Shown here: positions 1 through 7,339 of the stretch, piece by piece
Layout: the number at the start of each line of letters is the position of its first letter
How positions within the stretch are numbered: the stretch's first letter is position 1
Source of the DNA: an uncultured Acidobacteriota bacterium
GTDB lineage: Bacteria > Acidobacteriota > Blastocatellia > Pyrinomonadales > Pyrinomonadaceae
Length of the DNA: 10,290 nt
Assembly (NCBI GenBank): GCA_946480545.1
Contig: CAMLKY010000036.1
Location: forward strand, 1 to 10,290
Direction: 5' to 3'
Program-made: the position numbers and the translations under genes
The notes under the pieces: generated by a model
Database searches by the model: none
Told to the model about the DNA's origin: nothing
The model's input: only the letters and a program-made list of their open reading frames with translations

Positions 1-1943
1 AGATGTCGGAACGTCAGCGGGTTGTGCGGCCGGTTGTTCGGACCTCCGGTAAATGCGATCACTGCCTTCGGGAAACGACGAATACCGTAATAGTAATTCG
101 ACGTGTAACCGCTTGCGGCCAGATGCGTGGCGTAGCCGCCGGTCGTGTAGATCCCGTTTATCGGATCGCCGGCCGTGGCAAGCATCGTGTGACCGTACCA
201 GTCGCCCCAACCTTCACCCATTCCGCGTGACATGTTGTTGGAAAGTCCCGCGGTGTTTCCGTGGAGCCGATTTGAAAGGCCGTGCGTGACTTCATGAATG
301 ATGATGTCGGCGTCGGCCGTTCCATCGTAGTCCGGCGTTGGTCCGGTCCAGATGTACATCTGCATGCGGCCACGCGAACCATCCGCCGGAGTAAAGAAGT
401 TGGCGTTGTTCGTTCCTGAAGAGTCTTGTCCTTCTGACGACACACGGTCGTTTCCCAAGCCGCCGCGGCCAAAGTTATTGTGCTGGAAGTTTCGTGCCGC
501 CTCGGTGAATCCACGTTTGTAGAGCTCGTCGTGATAGCGGTTCATCACGTAGAACATCTGGATCACGGCACCGCGTTGTGCCTGGGATGTCGTCGGTGCA
601 TCGCCCGGCGAAGGATTTCCCGGAGGCGGATTCCACGTCGGAGACGCGAACACGCGGTTCGGGCTGCCTGTCTGAGTTGCATCGACGCCGTCAAAAATAT
701 CTCGGTCGACGCCGGCCTGATTCGAGTTGCCGTCGGTAATGTTGGTTCCGTCATTGATCCAGCCGAGGCTGTTGAACGATAGATCGCCCTCGTTGCCGAT
801 CAGCGTGACGTCGCTCCGAGTTATCACCGGCGCTTGCTGACCATTTGGACTGATCGGCCCCGGAGTAAACGGCGCCGGGCTGTCCGCGACGTCGATGTAC
901 GCATTCGGATTTCGATACACATTGAAAGTTGCGGGCTGGGTCTGATCCTCGCGAATGTTCTTCCGCCAGAGCATCGTTCCTGAAGCCGCGTCGACGATAA
1001 CGTAGTAAGCATTCTCCGGCTCCCAGATCAGAACTCGCCATGCGGGCACCGCGACCCCGGGCTCAAGTGGAAAGTACATGCGTTCCGCAGTCGTCGCCCA
1101 GTCATTCGATTTTGGATTTTGGATCCTGGATTTTGGATTTGCGTCGCCCCCGAAAACAACCTTGAGATCGGTGGAGACAGATTTGTCTACTGTTGTGTCC
1201 TCTGCGGTCAGATCGTGATCGATATAACCGGCGGCGGACCTCACCGCATCGACGGGGCTGCCAAATTCCTTCGACAGACTTGCGTAATCCAGGCCGGGTG
1301 CGGCGTTGTTGATCACGCGGACGATGCTTCCGTTTCGATCAAAGCCCGCCTTCACCTCGCCACCGAACACCGGCACGCCGTTGATGCGCTGTTCGAGATG
1401 AGTGTATGAAAGATTGCCGTCCGGATTGGTGTAATCGGCATCGACAACAAGCGAATCGGTCTGGCTCTGCTCCAGCCCCACCAGTCCGGCGTTCTCGCGG
1501 AGAAAATTCTTTAGGATGTCAGGGCGATTCGCACCGCTGGGTGCGGTAAGTCGTCCGGGATTTTCCTTCCAGACATTTGGTGAGATAACCTCGGCTGACC
1601 CGAGCCGGTCGTTGTATTCAACGACAACATCCGCGTGACGCGCTCGAAGCGCGTCTTCGCCTCGAACGATCTGCTCGCGGATCGTCGCTACCATGGATGC
1701 ATCGCGCCCCGAAGCATTCCTAAAGGCTACGAGGGAGTCCATCGCTGCCGGATCTTTTTCGGTTCGGATGTCGAAGTTGGGAAATCCGTTCTCTACCGCC
1801 GGAACGGTCGCGGGAACCGATTCAGCTTTGTTCACTGCGCTGGAGCTGAAAAGGCCCGGCAACACGATCGCGGAAACGATGAGAGCCGTGATTACCAGCA
1901 GAACGGTCAGTGTTCTGGCCGTTACACTTGAGAAGTTGTTCAT
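1..1943 (-). CDS. Secreted M36 (fungalysin-like) zinc metallopeptidase, C-terminus beyond the left edge
   Basis: This is a secreted zinc endopeptidase precursor; 647 codons are visible without a stop and the frame runs off the window at base 1. Residues 11-34 are a hydrophobic signal or anchor segment. Residues about 130-215 look like the fungalysin/thermolysin propeptide (FTP), followed by a PepSY-like stretch (about 285-330). The M36 catalytic domain begins around residue 335. The zinc site is explicit: HEVTHGLSNRL starts at H550 (ligands H550 and H554, catalytic E551), and the third ligand is E577 in GMGEGWGDW. Family-typical text around residues 462-520 (NRYHDELY, NNFGRGG, GTNNANF) supports the assignment. 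The start at 1943 is chosen because a perfect AGGAGG lies 10 bases upstream and the signal segment follows. A 7-base repeat interrupts the pro-region at residues 269-280. The usual role is extracellular protein degradation; substrate and any C-terminal sorting domain cannot be seen here. Confidence 0.93.
   Translation of the reverse strand, partial: MNNFSSVTARTLTVLLVITALIVSAIVLPGLFSSSAVNKAESVPATVPAVENGFPNFDIRTEKDPAAMDSLVAFRNASGRDASMVATIREQIVRGEDALRARHADVVVEYNDRLGSAEVISPNVWKENPGRLTAPSGANRPDILKNFLRENAGLVGLEQSQTDSLVVDADYTNPDGNLSYTHLEQRINGVPVFGGEVKAGFDRNGSIVRVINNAAPGLDYASLSKEFGSPVDAVRSAAGYIDHDLTAEDTTVDKSVSTDLKVVFGGDANPKSRIQNPKSNDWATTAERMYFPLEPGVAVPAWRVLIWEPENAYYVIVDAASGTMLWRKNIREDQTQPATFNVYRNPNAYIDVADSPAPFTPGPISPNGQQAPVITRSDVTLIGNEGDLSFNSLGWINDGTNITDGNSNQAGVDRDIFDGVDATQTGSPNRVFASPTWNPPPGNPSPGDAPTTSQAQRGAVIQMFYVMNRYHDELYKRGFTEAARNFQHNNFGRGGLGNDRVSSEGQDSSGTNNANFFTPADGSRGRMQMYIWTGPTPDYDGTADADIIIHEVTHGLSNRLHGNTAGLSNNMSRGMGEGWGDWYGHTMLATAGDPINGIYTTGGYATHLAASGYTSNYYYGIRRFPKAVIAFTGGPNNRPHNPLTFRH
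1108..1140. repeat. Heptamer tandem repeat (GATTTTG, 4.7 copies) inside the M36 gene
   Basis: The plus strand shows four successive 7-base units, GATTTTG, GATTTTG, GATCCTG and GATTTTG, followed by a partial GATTT. On the coding (minus) strand this is in frame and encodes NPKSRIQNPKS at residues 269-279, between the propeptide region and the PepSY-like stretch. Because the unit is 7 bases, the encoded peptide has a 7-residue period. I recall similar IQNPKS-type heptamer repeats in intergenic and coding DNA of acidobacteria and cyanobacteria; that recollection is not checked here. Confidence 0.85.
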
Positions 1944-2181
1944 TTCGTCAGATCCTCCTGGTGTTCGAATAGAAAGCCTAAAAAGGTGCAGTTGGGCGGC
2001 AGCACTGTGGAATTAGTTTCGATGGAATGTTTTCAGGTCGCGGGGGCGACCACTGTCGAGATTTTCGGTACAACGGAGCTTAGGTGACGGCTAGTCTATC
2101 ACATTTCCCGGGGGTCGGGTTGAAGAATTTTGATTAGGGTATTCCGGCCGACGATCGCCGTCTGATCTCTCTTATCCGCAA
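1944..2181 (-). promoter_or_regulatory. 238-base gap upstream of the M36 gene, with weak promoter and hairpin candidates
   Basis: No gene is seen here. Reading on the minus strand, a possible extended -10 element (TGATAGACT, 2101 to 2093; four of six matches to TATAAT plus the upstream TG) could drive the peptidase gene from a leader of about 140 bases. No convincing -35 hexamer lies at the usual spacing. A perfect 6-bp stem with a 4-base loop occurs at 2036-2051 (GGTCGC/GCGACC) within that leader. It has no T-tract on either side, so it is not a classical terminator. No clear terminator follows the GH9 stop at 2182, so read-through from the upstream genes remains possible. Confidence 0.25.
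1954..1959 (-). promoter_or_regulatory. Ribosome binding site of the M36 peptidase gene
   Basis: The minus strand reads AGGAGG, a full match to the Shine-Dalgarno core, ending 10 bases before the ATG at 1943. It fixes the start of the peptidase gene. It also suggests strong, independent translation, unlike the GH9 and kinase genes upstream, which lack such a site. Confidence 0.85.
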
Positions 2182-4725
2182 TTATTTCAACAGTTCGTCT
2201 ACCCGAAGCATTTCATAATTTCTGGATCGAAGCCATTGAACCAGTGTGTCGAGCCGGTCGAAAAACTTGTCGGGACGCTTTGGGCCGGCACCGGCATGCA
2301 GAAGCAGAATGAAGCCGTTAAGCCCGTGTGGGTCGCGTGCCTCGTAACTCTTGACGCGCTCCATGATGCTGTCACTGCTCAGATAGTTCTTGTCGTCTAC
2401 AGTCGTGTAATCCGCGTTCGAGCTGGTACCAGGTGTAAAGTTGACCAGCCTCAAACCTGCCTCGCTCGTCCAGTCGGCGATCGTCCGGTTAAACCACTCG
2501 TACGGCGGCAGAAAATATTCCGCATCCGAACGGGTTATACCGAACTCGCGCATCGCCGCATAGTTCGCATTGAGATCTTCTATGAACTCAGATTTGGTTA
2601 CGAGCGTGCGCTCCCGATCTTTCCAATCGGCATACAGCAGATGCTTGTCCGAGTGAGCACCGAGGTAGTGTCCCGCAGCCCTGAGTTTGGTGATGGCTTC
2701 TTTGAATTCCGGATTGCGATAGAACCTCCCGGTGAAAAAGAACGAGGCTTTCACTCCTCGTTTTGTGAGCGTGCTTGTGATCGTCTCGAGCCCCTCACCA
2801 AACTCATCGCCGGTGAACACGATAGCAAGACGTCTGCGATCGCGGTCGCCGCGGGTTATAGCACCCTGCTCGATGACGAGCGCGGCGCGCTTTACCGGCT
2901 GCGGCGGCACCGGAGTCTTGCTCCAAAGCGCCATCAGTAGAATTGCATCGGCTGTTCCGTCCATGGTCGGTTCGTTCGTTGCGTAGTCGCCGACGTCGTC
3001 GTGATAGACAACCTGTTCGGTCTGAAAGTCGGCGAACTCGTCAGGCTTAGCGAGGCGTATTCCGAGTAGGCCTCGGTAGGTCGACGCTGCGATAGGTCCA
3101 TCCACCAGGCCGCCGCGAACCTCCTTCTTTAAGAGTTGAACGGTTGGAAGATGCGTGTCGTTCGGATACTCGCCGCCCTGGGGGATGCCTTCGAACATAG
3201 ATGTGCCCCACGGGTTTCGACCGAATAGCCAATCTCGATGCGCGATGGCCGAGTCGTGAAATCTTCGGTCGCCAGTCATCTGTTCGTAGAGATAGATCTG
3301 GGTCAGATAGCCGACCACAAGGTTGTTGGAACACCAGAGGAACGGAACGCCGATGCCAAAGGGATTTGTCTTTGCGCGGGCGGTTACATTCTCGATGCCG
3401 GCTCGGTAATAACCTGCGAGCTCGGCTTTGGTAGTCTTATCGACCAGTGGATAGAGCGCGAAATGTCCGACGTTCGTGAAGGGGTACATCTGATAGTGTC
3501 GCGACATTTGCTCGCCCATATCCGATGTTTCGAATTCCATCCAAGACGTTTTCCCGGCGATGCGGGCATATCGCTTCGCATCGGCGATGAGAGTTTTTCG
3601 GCCCGTCGCTTTGTAAAGCTCCGCCGCGGCGAACTCCATATCGTCTGCCCAGGTGTCTTCGTTATACCTGTATGGAGCTCCAAAGGAATTGCCTTGTTGA
3701 AATCCCTCCTGGCGTTTTCCCATGGCGTAAAGCTCTTCAGCGGCTTGCAGGCATTTCCGCGCGTAGACCGCATCCTTCAAGTCGTTCGACCAGATGCGAT
3801 ACGCCATCGCCATCGCTGCTGCAGAGCGTCCGGCGATGTTGGCAACGCCCGTCGACCGGCTCTTCCACTGCGCGAGACCCTGCGGTTTGCCGTCGGCAAA
3901 GTACACAGGCCGATAGCTGTTCGGTCCCCAGCCGTAATCGGCATTGTCGTTGTCGGGCATCTTGAATCCGCGATGATCCCGATCGTCGGCGACTTGATGA
4001 AAAAGTTGGTCCGCCGCTGGGTGCAGCTTATGGATCCACTCCAGTCCCCAATGAGCCTCGTCGAGAATGTCGGGGATTCCGTTCGGACGATTTTCGCGAC
4101 CCATGGCGTCGACGTTATCGATGAACTTTCCACGTTGTAACTGGTAGGCGAGCAGCATTCGCGCGGTAGCGTTGCTGGCGGTGATCAGATACTTTAGTTG
4201 ATCTCCCGCGTCGTGCCAGCCGCCGCTCGCGTCGACAAATGTGGTGTCGGCAAACGGTGCATAGAACGACCGTCCATCGCGCCTGTGACATGCGACATCG
4301 AGAAACGGGTTGTAACCGCACCGCTGCTGCCGCATGAAAAACAATAGATCTTCCTGGTAAGCAGGGTACTCGCCGATCGTGAATTCGAGCGAGCGAGTTT
4401 CGCCGATCCTAATATAGAAACGTCCGCGTGCGCGGAGGTGTGAGAAATCCAACTCGTAGTAATGCTCGAACTGGCCGCCCCACGAAGGCGGTGCGGCGGA
4501 TCGTTTCAGTCCGCCGGTATGAATGACTCGACCGGATCCTGCATCGATGACAGAGTACTGGCTTGTGGCTGGTACCGCCTCACGTGAAAAAGCGATAGCC
4601 GTCTTAGCATCGGCAACAAGGTATCCGATCTGATTCACCCGGATGTGAACGTCTGCGGCGGAGATGTAGATCGCACCCAGGGCGAGTATGAGAAGTGAGA
4701 AGGAGCATTTTGCGAGAATGTGCAT
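2182..4725 (-). CDS. Secreted bimodular enzyme: GH9 glycoside hydrolase fused to a NodB-like polysaccharide deacetylase
   Basis: The protein has 847 residues. Residues 1-23 are a signal peptide (hydrophobic core, then ISA-A). Residues about 24-118 form the Ig-like CelD_N/cellulase-N domain (IRVNQIGY). Residues about 125-605 are the GH9 (alpha/alpha)6 catalytic domain: GGWHDAGD carries the catalytic-base pair D172 and D175, and YATNEPTMDG carries the proton donor E585; FGRNPWG (501-507) is also typical. After a short linker, residues about 630-847 match the NodB/carbohydrate esterase 4 fold: FTGD (637-640), HSDKH (691-695), LPPY (739-742) and H810. The first motif has Gly where the catalytic Asp normally sits. 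The open frame continues upstream to 5088, but that part overlaps the kinase gene, and the signal peptide marks M1 at 4725. Likely location is periplasm or outside. Known GH9 activities include endoglucanase and exo-beta-glucosaminidase; the deacetylase partner makes a chitin/chitosan-type substrate attractive, but this is inferred. Confidence 0.93.
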   Translation of the reverse strand: MHILAKCSFSLLILALGAIYISAADVHIRVNQIGYLVADAKTAIAFSREAVPATSQYSVIDAGSGRVIHTGGLKRSAAPPSWGGQFEHYYELDFSHLRARGRFYIRIGETRSLEFTIGEYPAYQEDLLFFMRQQRCGYNPFLDVACHRRDGRSFYAPFADTTFVDASGGWHDAGDQLKYLITASNATARMLLAYQLQRGKFIDNVDAMGRENRPNGIPDILDEAHWGLEWIHKLHPAADQLFHQVADDRDHRGFKMPDNDNADYGWGPNSYRPVYFADGKPQGLAQWKSRSTGVANIAGRSAAAMAMAYRIWSNDLKDAVYARKCLQAAEELYAMGKRQEGFQQGNSFGAPYRYNEDTWADDMEFAAAELYKATGRKTLIADAKRYARIAGKTSWMEFETSDMGEQMSRHYQMYPFTNVGHFALYPLVDKTTKAELAGYYRAGIENVTARAKTNPFGIGVPFLWCSNNLVVGYLTQIYLYEQMTGDRRFHDSAIAHRDWLFGRNPWGTSMFEGIPQGGEYPNDTHLPTVQLLKKEVRGGLVDGPIAASTYRGLLGIRLAKPDEFADFQTEQVVYHDDVGDYATNEPTMDGTADAILLMALWSKTPVPPQPVKRAALVIEQGAITRGDRDRRRLAIVFTGDEFGEGLETITSTLTKRGVKASFFFTGRFYRNPEFKEAITKLRAAGHYLGAHSDKHLLYADWKDRERTLVTKSEFIEDLNANYAAMREFGITRSDAEYFLPPYEWFNRTIADWTSEAGLRLVNFTPGTSSNADYTTVDDKNYLSSDSIMERVKSYEARDPHGLNGFILLLHAGAGPKRPDKFFDRLDTLVQWLRSRNYEMLRVDELLK

Positions 4726-4730
4726 CGTGA

Positions 4731-5783
4731 TCAGATCGAGTCGCGGTCGAGTGCTCGAGCCGCAATAGCACCAAGCGTGGCTACAAAGGAATCGAAATTC
4801 GCGAAACGGCCATCGTTCGTGAAGCCTCGAACGTAACGCGCATATATCTGCTGAGCGATGACGGCGATCTTGAATGTGCCGAATATGTAATAGAAGAGCA
4901 TGTTCGGGAGATCGATAGCCGCCGCCTCGGCGTACATTTCTACAAGCTGCAGGCGCGATATATTCTCCATCAGGATCCGCGGGTTGAAAGGCATGCTGAG
5001 CATCTGGGGCTCGGCGTCCGTGGACATCCAGTACCCGAGCGTTGTCCCGAGGTCCATGAGCGGATCGCCGACCGTTACCATCTCCCAATCGAGTACTGCC
5101 GTAATTCGCGTGAGATCGCTCGGGTCAAGCATGACGTTATCGAACTTATAGTCATTGTGGACAAGAGAAGCGCGCGACTCAGGTGGGATGTTCGTGCTGA
5201 GCCACTCGATCGCGCCTTCGAGTGCCGGCCACTCATGTGTCTTCGCGGCAAAGTAACGCCTGGTCCAGCCCTCAACCTGCCGTCGACAATATCCCTCGGG
5301 ATGTCCGAGCTCCCCGAGTCCCGCTGCATTGTGATCAAGCGAGTGAAGATGGGCCAGATTACGAATAAAGCTCCGGCACACGGCCATCTGCAATTCGGTC
5401 GAACTGTCGAGTTGGGCAGGTGCTTTCCCACGAATGATAAGACCGCGTCGCCTTTCCATCAGATAAAATTCCGAGCCGATCACGGACTCATCATCGCAGA
5501 ACAAGACGGGCCTCGGCGCCGGCGTATAGACAGCGGAAAGCTTCGACAGCACATCGAACTCGCGCTTCATGTCGTGGGCAGTCTTTACGGTATTCCCGAA
5601 CGGCGGGCGCCGCAGCACATACTCATTACCGTTGACTCTTAGAAGATATGTCAGGTTTGAACTGCCGGCAGGGAATTGCTCGACGTCCACCTCTCGACCA
5701 AGGCCGACAGCGGCAAGATAACGCGAGAGTTTTTCTATATTGATCTCCTCGCCCGAACGCAAGGACGTAGTCTCGTGATCCAT
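4731..5783 (-). CDS. APH-fold kinase of the ACAD10/11 N-domain / LvaA type
   Basis: A 350-residue cytoplasmic protein with the aminoglycoside-phosphotransferase kinase fold. Visible elements are a glycine-loop-like GSSNLTY (40-46), YVLRRPP (55-61) in the ATP-binding lobe, the catalytic-loop motif HNDYKFDN (H209, D211, N216) and the metal-binding [16 protein letters not shown] (D232). The last motif and YVLRRPP are typical of the subgroup related to the kinase part of ACAD10/ACAD11 rather than true drug kinases. In that subgroup, human ACAD11 and bacterial LvaA phosphorylate the 4-hydroxyl of 4-hydroxyacyl-CoA. The divergent neighbour is an ACAD11-like dehydrogenase, which supports this role. 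No LvaB-like accessory protein is seen in the window. No Shine-Dalgarno sequence precedes the ATG at 5783, only 40 bases from the neighbour's start. Its stop lies 5 bases before the GH9 start, so the two are probably co-transcribed. Drug resistance is unlikely. Confidence 0.88.
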   Translation of the reverse strand: MDHETTSLRSGEEINIEKLSRYLAAVGLGREVDVEQFPAGSSNLTYLLRVNGNEYVLRRPPFGNTVKTAHDMKREFDVLSKLSAVYTPAPRPVLFCDDESVIGSEFYLMERRRGLIIRGKAPAQLDSSTELQMAVCRSFIRNLAHLHSLDHNAAGLGELGHPEGYCRRQVEGWTRRYFAAKTHEWPALEGAIEWLSTNIPPESRASLVHNDYKFDNVMLDPSDLTRITAVLDWEMVTVGDPLMDLGTTLGYWMSTDAEPQMLSMPFNPRILMENISRLQLVEMYAEAAAIDLPNMLFYYIFGTFKIAVIAQQIYARYVRGFTNDGRFANFDSFVATLGAIAARALDRDSI

Positions 5784-5823
5784 ATTAACGACACTGATTG
5801 TGTGTTATCGTATCGGCAAATTT
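5784..5823. promoter_or_regulatory. 40-base divergent intergenic region between the kinase and acyl-CoA dehydrogenase genes
   Basis: Both genes must initiate in or near these 40 bases. No Shine-Dalgarno sequence is visible for either start, so leaderless or very short-leader messages are possible. An imperfect inverted repeat, TAACGACAC (5786-5794) against GTGTGTTA (5800-5807), with one bulged base and a 5-base spacer, could be an operator. Hexamers such as TATCGT (5806-5811) and TTAACG (5785-5790) resemble -10 and -35 elements but are not well spaced. The existence of a shared control region is inferred mainly from gene arrangement. Confidence 0.4.
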
Positions 5824-7017
5824 ATGGACTTCGATTATTCGGCAACAACTGTCGAACTTCAAAACCGGCTCCGAGAGTTTTTCGATAAGAACATATATCC
5901 GAATGAACAGACGTACATCGACCAGGTCAATACCCGCGATCGTTGGCAGCCGGTCGGGCTGATCGAACAGCTTAAGACGCAGGCGAAGTCTGAAGGCCTG
6001 TGGAACCTATTCCTGCCCGATGTTTCGGGACTCTCGAATCTTGAATACGCTCCGCTCGCCGAGGTTATGGGCCGGGTCGTATGGGCGTCCGAAGTGTTCA
6101 ACTGTTCCGCCCCCGATACCGGGAATATGGAAGTGCTCCACCTGTATGGCACCGAGGTTCAGAAGGACCGATGGCTGAAGCCGCTGCTCAATGGTGAGAT
6201 CCGTTCGTGCTTCGCGATGACCGAGCCCGATGTCGCCTCATCCGATGCGACGAACATTCGTGCATCGATCAAGCCGGACGGTGACGACTACATACTCAAC
6301 GGCCGGAAGTGGTGGTCAACTGGTGCCGGTGACGCGCGATGCAAGCTTGCGATCTTCATGGGGAAGACGGATGAGAACGCGCCGAAGCATCTGCAGCAGT
6401 CGATGATACTGGTTCCGATGGATTCACCGGGCGTGAAGGTGGAGCGGCTTCTAAGTGTGTTTGGATATGACGACGCACCGAACGGACACGCGGAGCTTTC
6501 ATTCACGGACGTTCGTGTCCCGAAGGAGAATCTGCTGCTCGGGGAAGGACGCGGATTCGAGATTGCGCAGGGGCGTCTTGGCCCCGGGCGTGTTCATCAT
6601 TGCATGCGGCTCATCGGTGTTGCCGAACGTGCTCTCGAGTTGATGTGCTCACGAGCATCGACGAGGGAACCGTTTGGAAAACCTCTGTCCGAGCGGGGCG
6701 TCGTGCGTCAATGGATCGCCGAAGCAAGACTGGCGATCGACCAGGCGCGCCTGCTTGTTCTAAAGACGGCGTGGATGATGGATACGGTTGGAAGCAAAGC
6801 CGCTCGAAAAGAGATCGCGATGATCAAGGCTGCGGTTCCAAGCGTGACGCTACGGATAATCGATCGCGCTATCCAGACGCATGGCGGCGGTGGGGTCTCG
6901 CAGGATTTCCCGCTCGCACAGTTTTGGATCTACGCTCGATCGCTGCGGCTGGCCGATGGTCCCGACGAGGTTCATCTGGAATCAGTTGCCAGGATGGAGT
7001 TAAAAGAAAGAAAGTAA
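5824..7017 (+). CDS. ACAD11-like acyl-CoA dehydrogenase family flavoprotein
   Basis: A 397-residue protein of usual family length with the three acyl-CoA dehydrogenase domains: alpha-helical N-domain (about 1-125), beta-barrel middle domain beginning with [17 protein letters not shown] (129-145), and C-terminal helical domain with REPFGKPL (281-288) and [13 protein letters not shown] (353-365). The closing motif LADGPDEVH (376-384) places D378 where medium-chain enzymes have the catalytic Glu of YEGT; this ADGPDEVH form is characteristic of the ACAD10/11 group. Cofactor is expected to be FAD. Because the divergent neighbour is the matching kinase, the likely reaction is removal of phosphate from 4-phosphoacyl-CoA during 4-hydroxy fatty acid breakdown, as for ACAD11 and LvaC; ordinary 2,3-dehydrogenation remains possible. 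The ATG at 5824 is preferred over an in-frame GTG at 5800, which would add eight unconserved-looking residues and lie in the divergent control region. No hydrophobic signal is present, so it is cytoplasmic. Confidence 0.92.
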   Translation: MDFDYSATTVELQNRLREFFDKNIYPNEQTYIDQVNTRDRWQPVGLIEQLKTQAKSEGLWNLFLPDVSGLSNLEYAPLAEVMGRVVWASEVFNCSAPDTGNMEVLHLYGTEVQKDRWLKPLLNGEIRSCFAMTEPDVASSDATNIRASIKPDGDDYILNGRKWWSTGAGDARCKLAIFMGKTDENAPKHLQQSMILVPMDSPGVKVERLLSVFGYDDAPNGHAELSFTDVRVPKENLLLGEGRGFEIAQGRLGPGRVHHCMRLIGVAERALELMCSRASTREPFGKPLSERGVVRQWIAEARLAIDQARLLVLKTAWMMDTVGSKAARKEIAMIKAAVPSVTLRIIDRAIQTHGGGGVSQDFPLAQFWIYARSLRLADGPDEVHLESVARMELKERK

Positions 7018-7056
7018 CGCTACCGAAGCGCATGCGACTCGTCAACGGACTGGAGC

Positions 7057-7073
7057 GCGGGCATCCTGCCTGC
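7057..7073. repeat. REP-like hairpin, possibly a dispersed repeat
   Basis: GCGGGCA and TGCCTGC pair as a 7-bp stem (one G-U pair) around a TCC loop. It is embedded in GC-rich text ending with GAGGGCGAAGCGCG. I recall near-identical wording (a GCGGGCATCCTGCC core) recurring between genes in acidobacterial and planctomycete-type genomes, sometimes mis-translated as short proteins. Only one copy lies in this window, so its repetitive nature is an inference. Confidence 0.45.
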
Positions 7074-7109
7074 CTGAGGGCGAAGCGCGAAAATGCGATT
7101 ACCGAGTCG

Positions 7110-7144
7110 GTCGAAACATTATCGTTTGACGTCGCTGCCGCGAC
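7110..7144. other. Two adjacent small hairpins downstream of the acyl-CoA dehydrogenase gene
   Basis: GTC(G)AAAC at 7110-7117 pairs with GTTTGAC at 7124-7130 around an ATTATC loop (seven pairs, one bulged G). Immediately after, GTCGC (7131-7135) pairs with GCGAC (7140-7144) around TGCC. No T-run follows, so they do not form a standard Rho-independent terminator. They could be part of the neighbouring repeat-like DNA or protect the 3' end of the dehydrogenase message. Confidence 0.3.
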
Positions 7145-7263
7145 CGAACCAGTCCGTCCCGTCCGCTGTGGTGGCTGAGTACTTGTTCCAATCAATCTGC
7201 CAGAGGCTACCTGTCATTCTGACCGCTTTCATTTCATCTTGCGTTTAACTCAGTAAAAAATGG

Positions 7264-7293
7264 TTGACAGTCGGCCAACGATTCCTGTAGTTT
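7264..7293 (+). promoter_or_regulatory. Candidate sigma-70-type promoter for the pil operon
   Basis: TTGACA at 7264-7269 is a perfect -35 consensus. An 18-base spacer leads to TAGTTT at 7288-7293, a weak -10 with three of six matches and a TG directly before it. If used, transcription would begin near 7300 and leave a leader of about 270 bases before pilM. It is the best promoter-like match in the gap, but the -10 is poor. Confidence 0.35.
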
Positions 7294-7339
7294 AGTTCTG
7301 GCGGTTATCAAAGCCGTCTCCCTTCGCCACCCGATGCGA

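Noticed and set aside
2036..2051. GGTCGC/GCGACC hairpin as a terminator
   Set aside because: The stem is perfect but short, and no T-tract follows on either strand, so it is mentioned only as a leader hairpin.
3238..4140. 300-codon open frame on the plus strand opposite the GH9 gene
   Set aside because: It is antisense to a well-supported enzyme, has no recognisable motifs, and its composition follows from the codon pattern of the GH9 gene.
4726..5088. Upstream in-frame extension of the GH9 reading frame by about 121 residues
   Set aside because: It lies out of frame inside the kinase gene and has no domain resemblance. A clear signal peptide begins at the ATG at 4725, so the longer start is not used.
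4731..5783. Aminoglycoside resistance kinase
   Set aside because: The fold matches, but YVLRRPP, the [16 protein letters not shown] motif and the divergent ACAD11-like gene point to the acyl-CoA kinase group instead.
6869..7195. 108-codon minus-strand frame covering the end of the dehydrogenase gene and the gap
   Set aside because: Most of it is antisense to the dehydrogenase and the rest crosses repeat-like hairpin DNA; no motif supports it.
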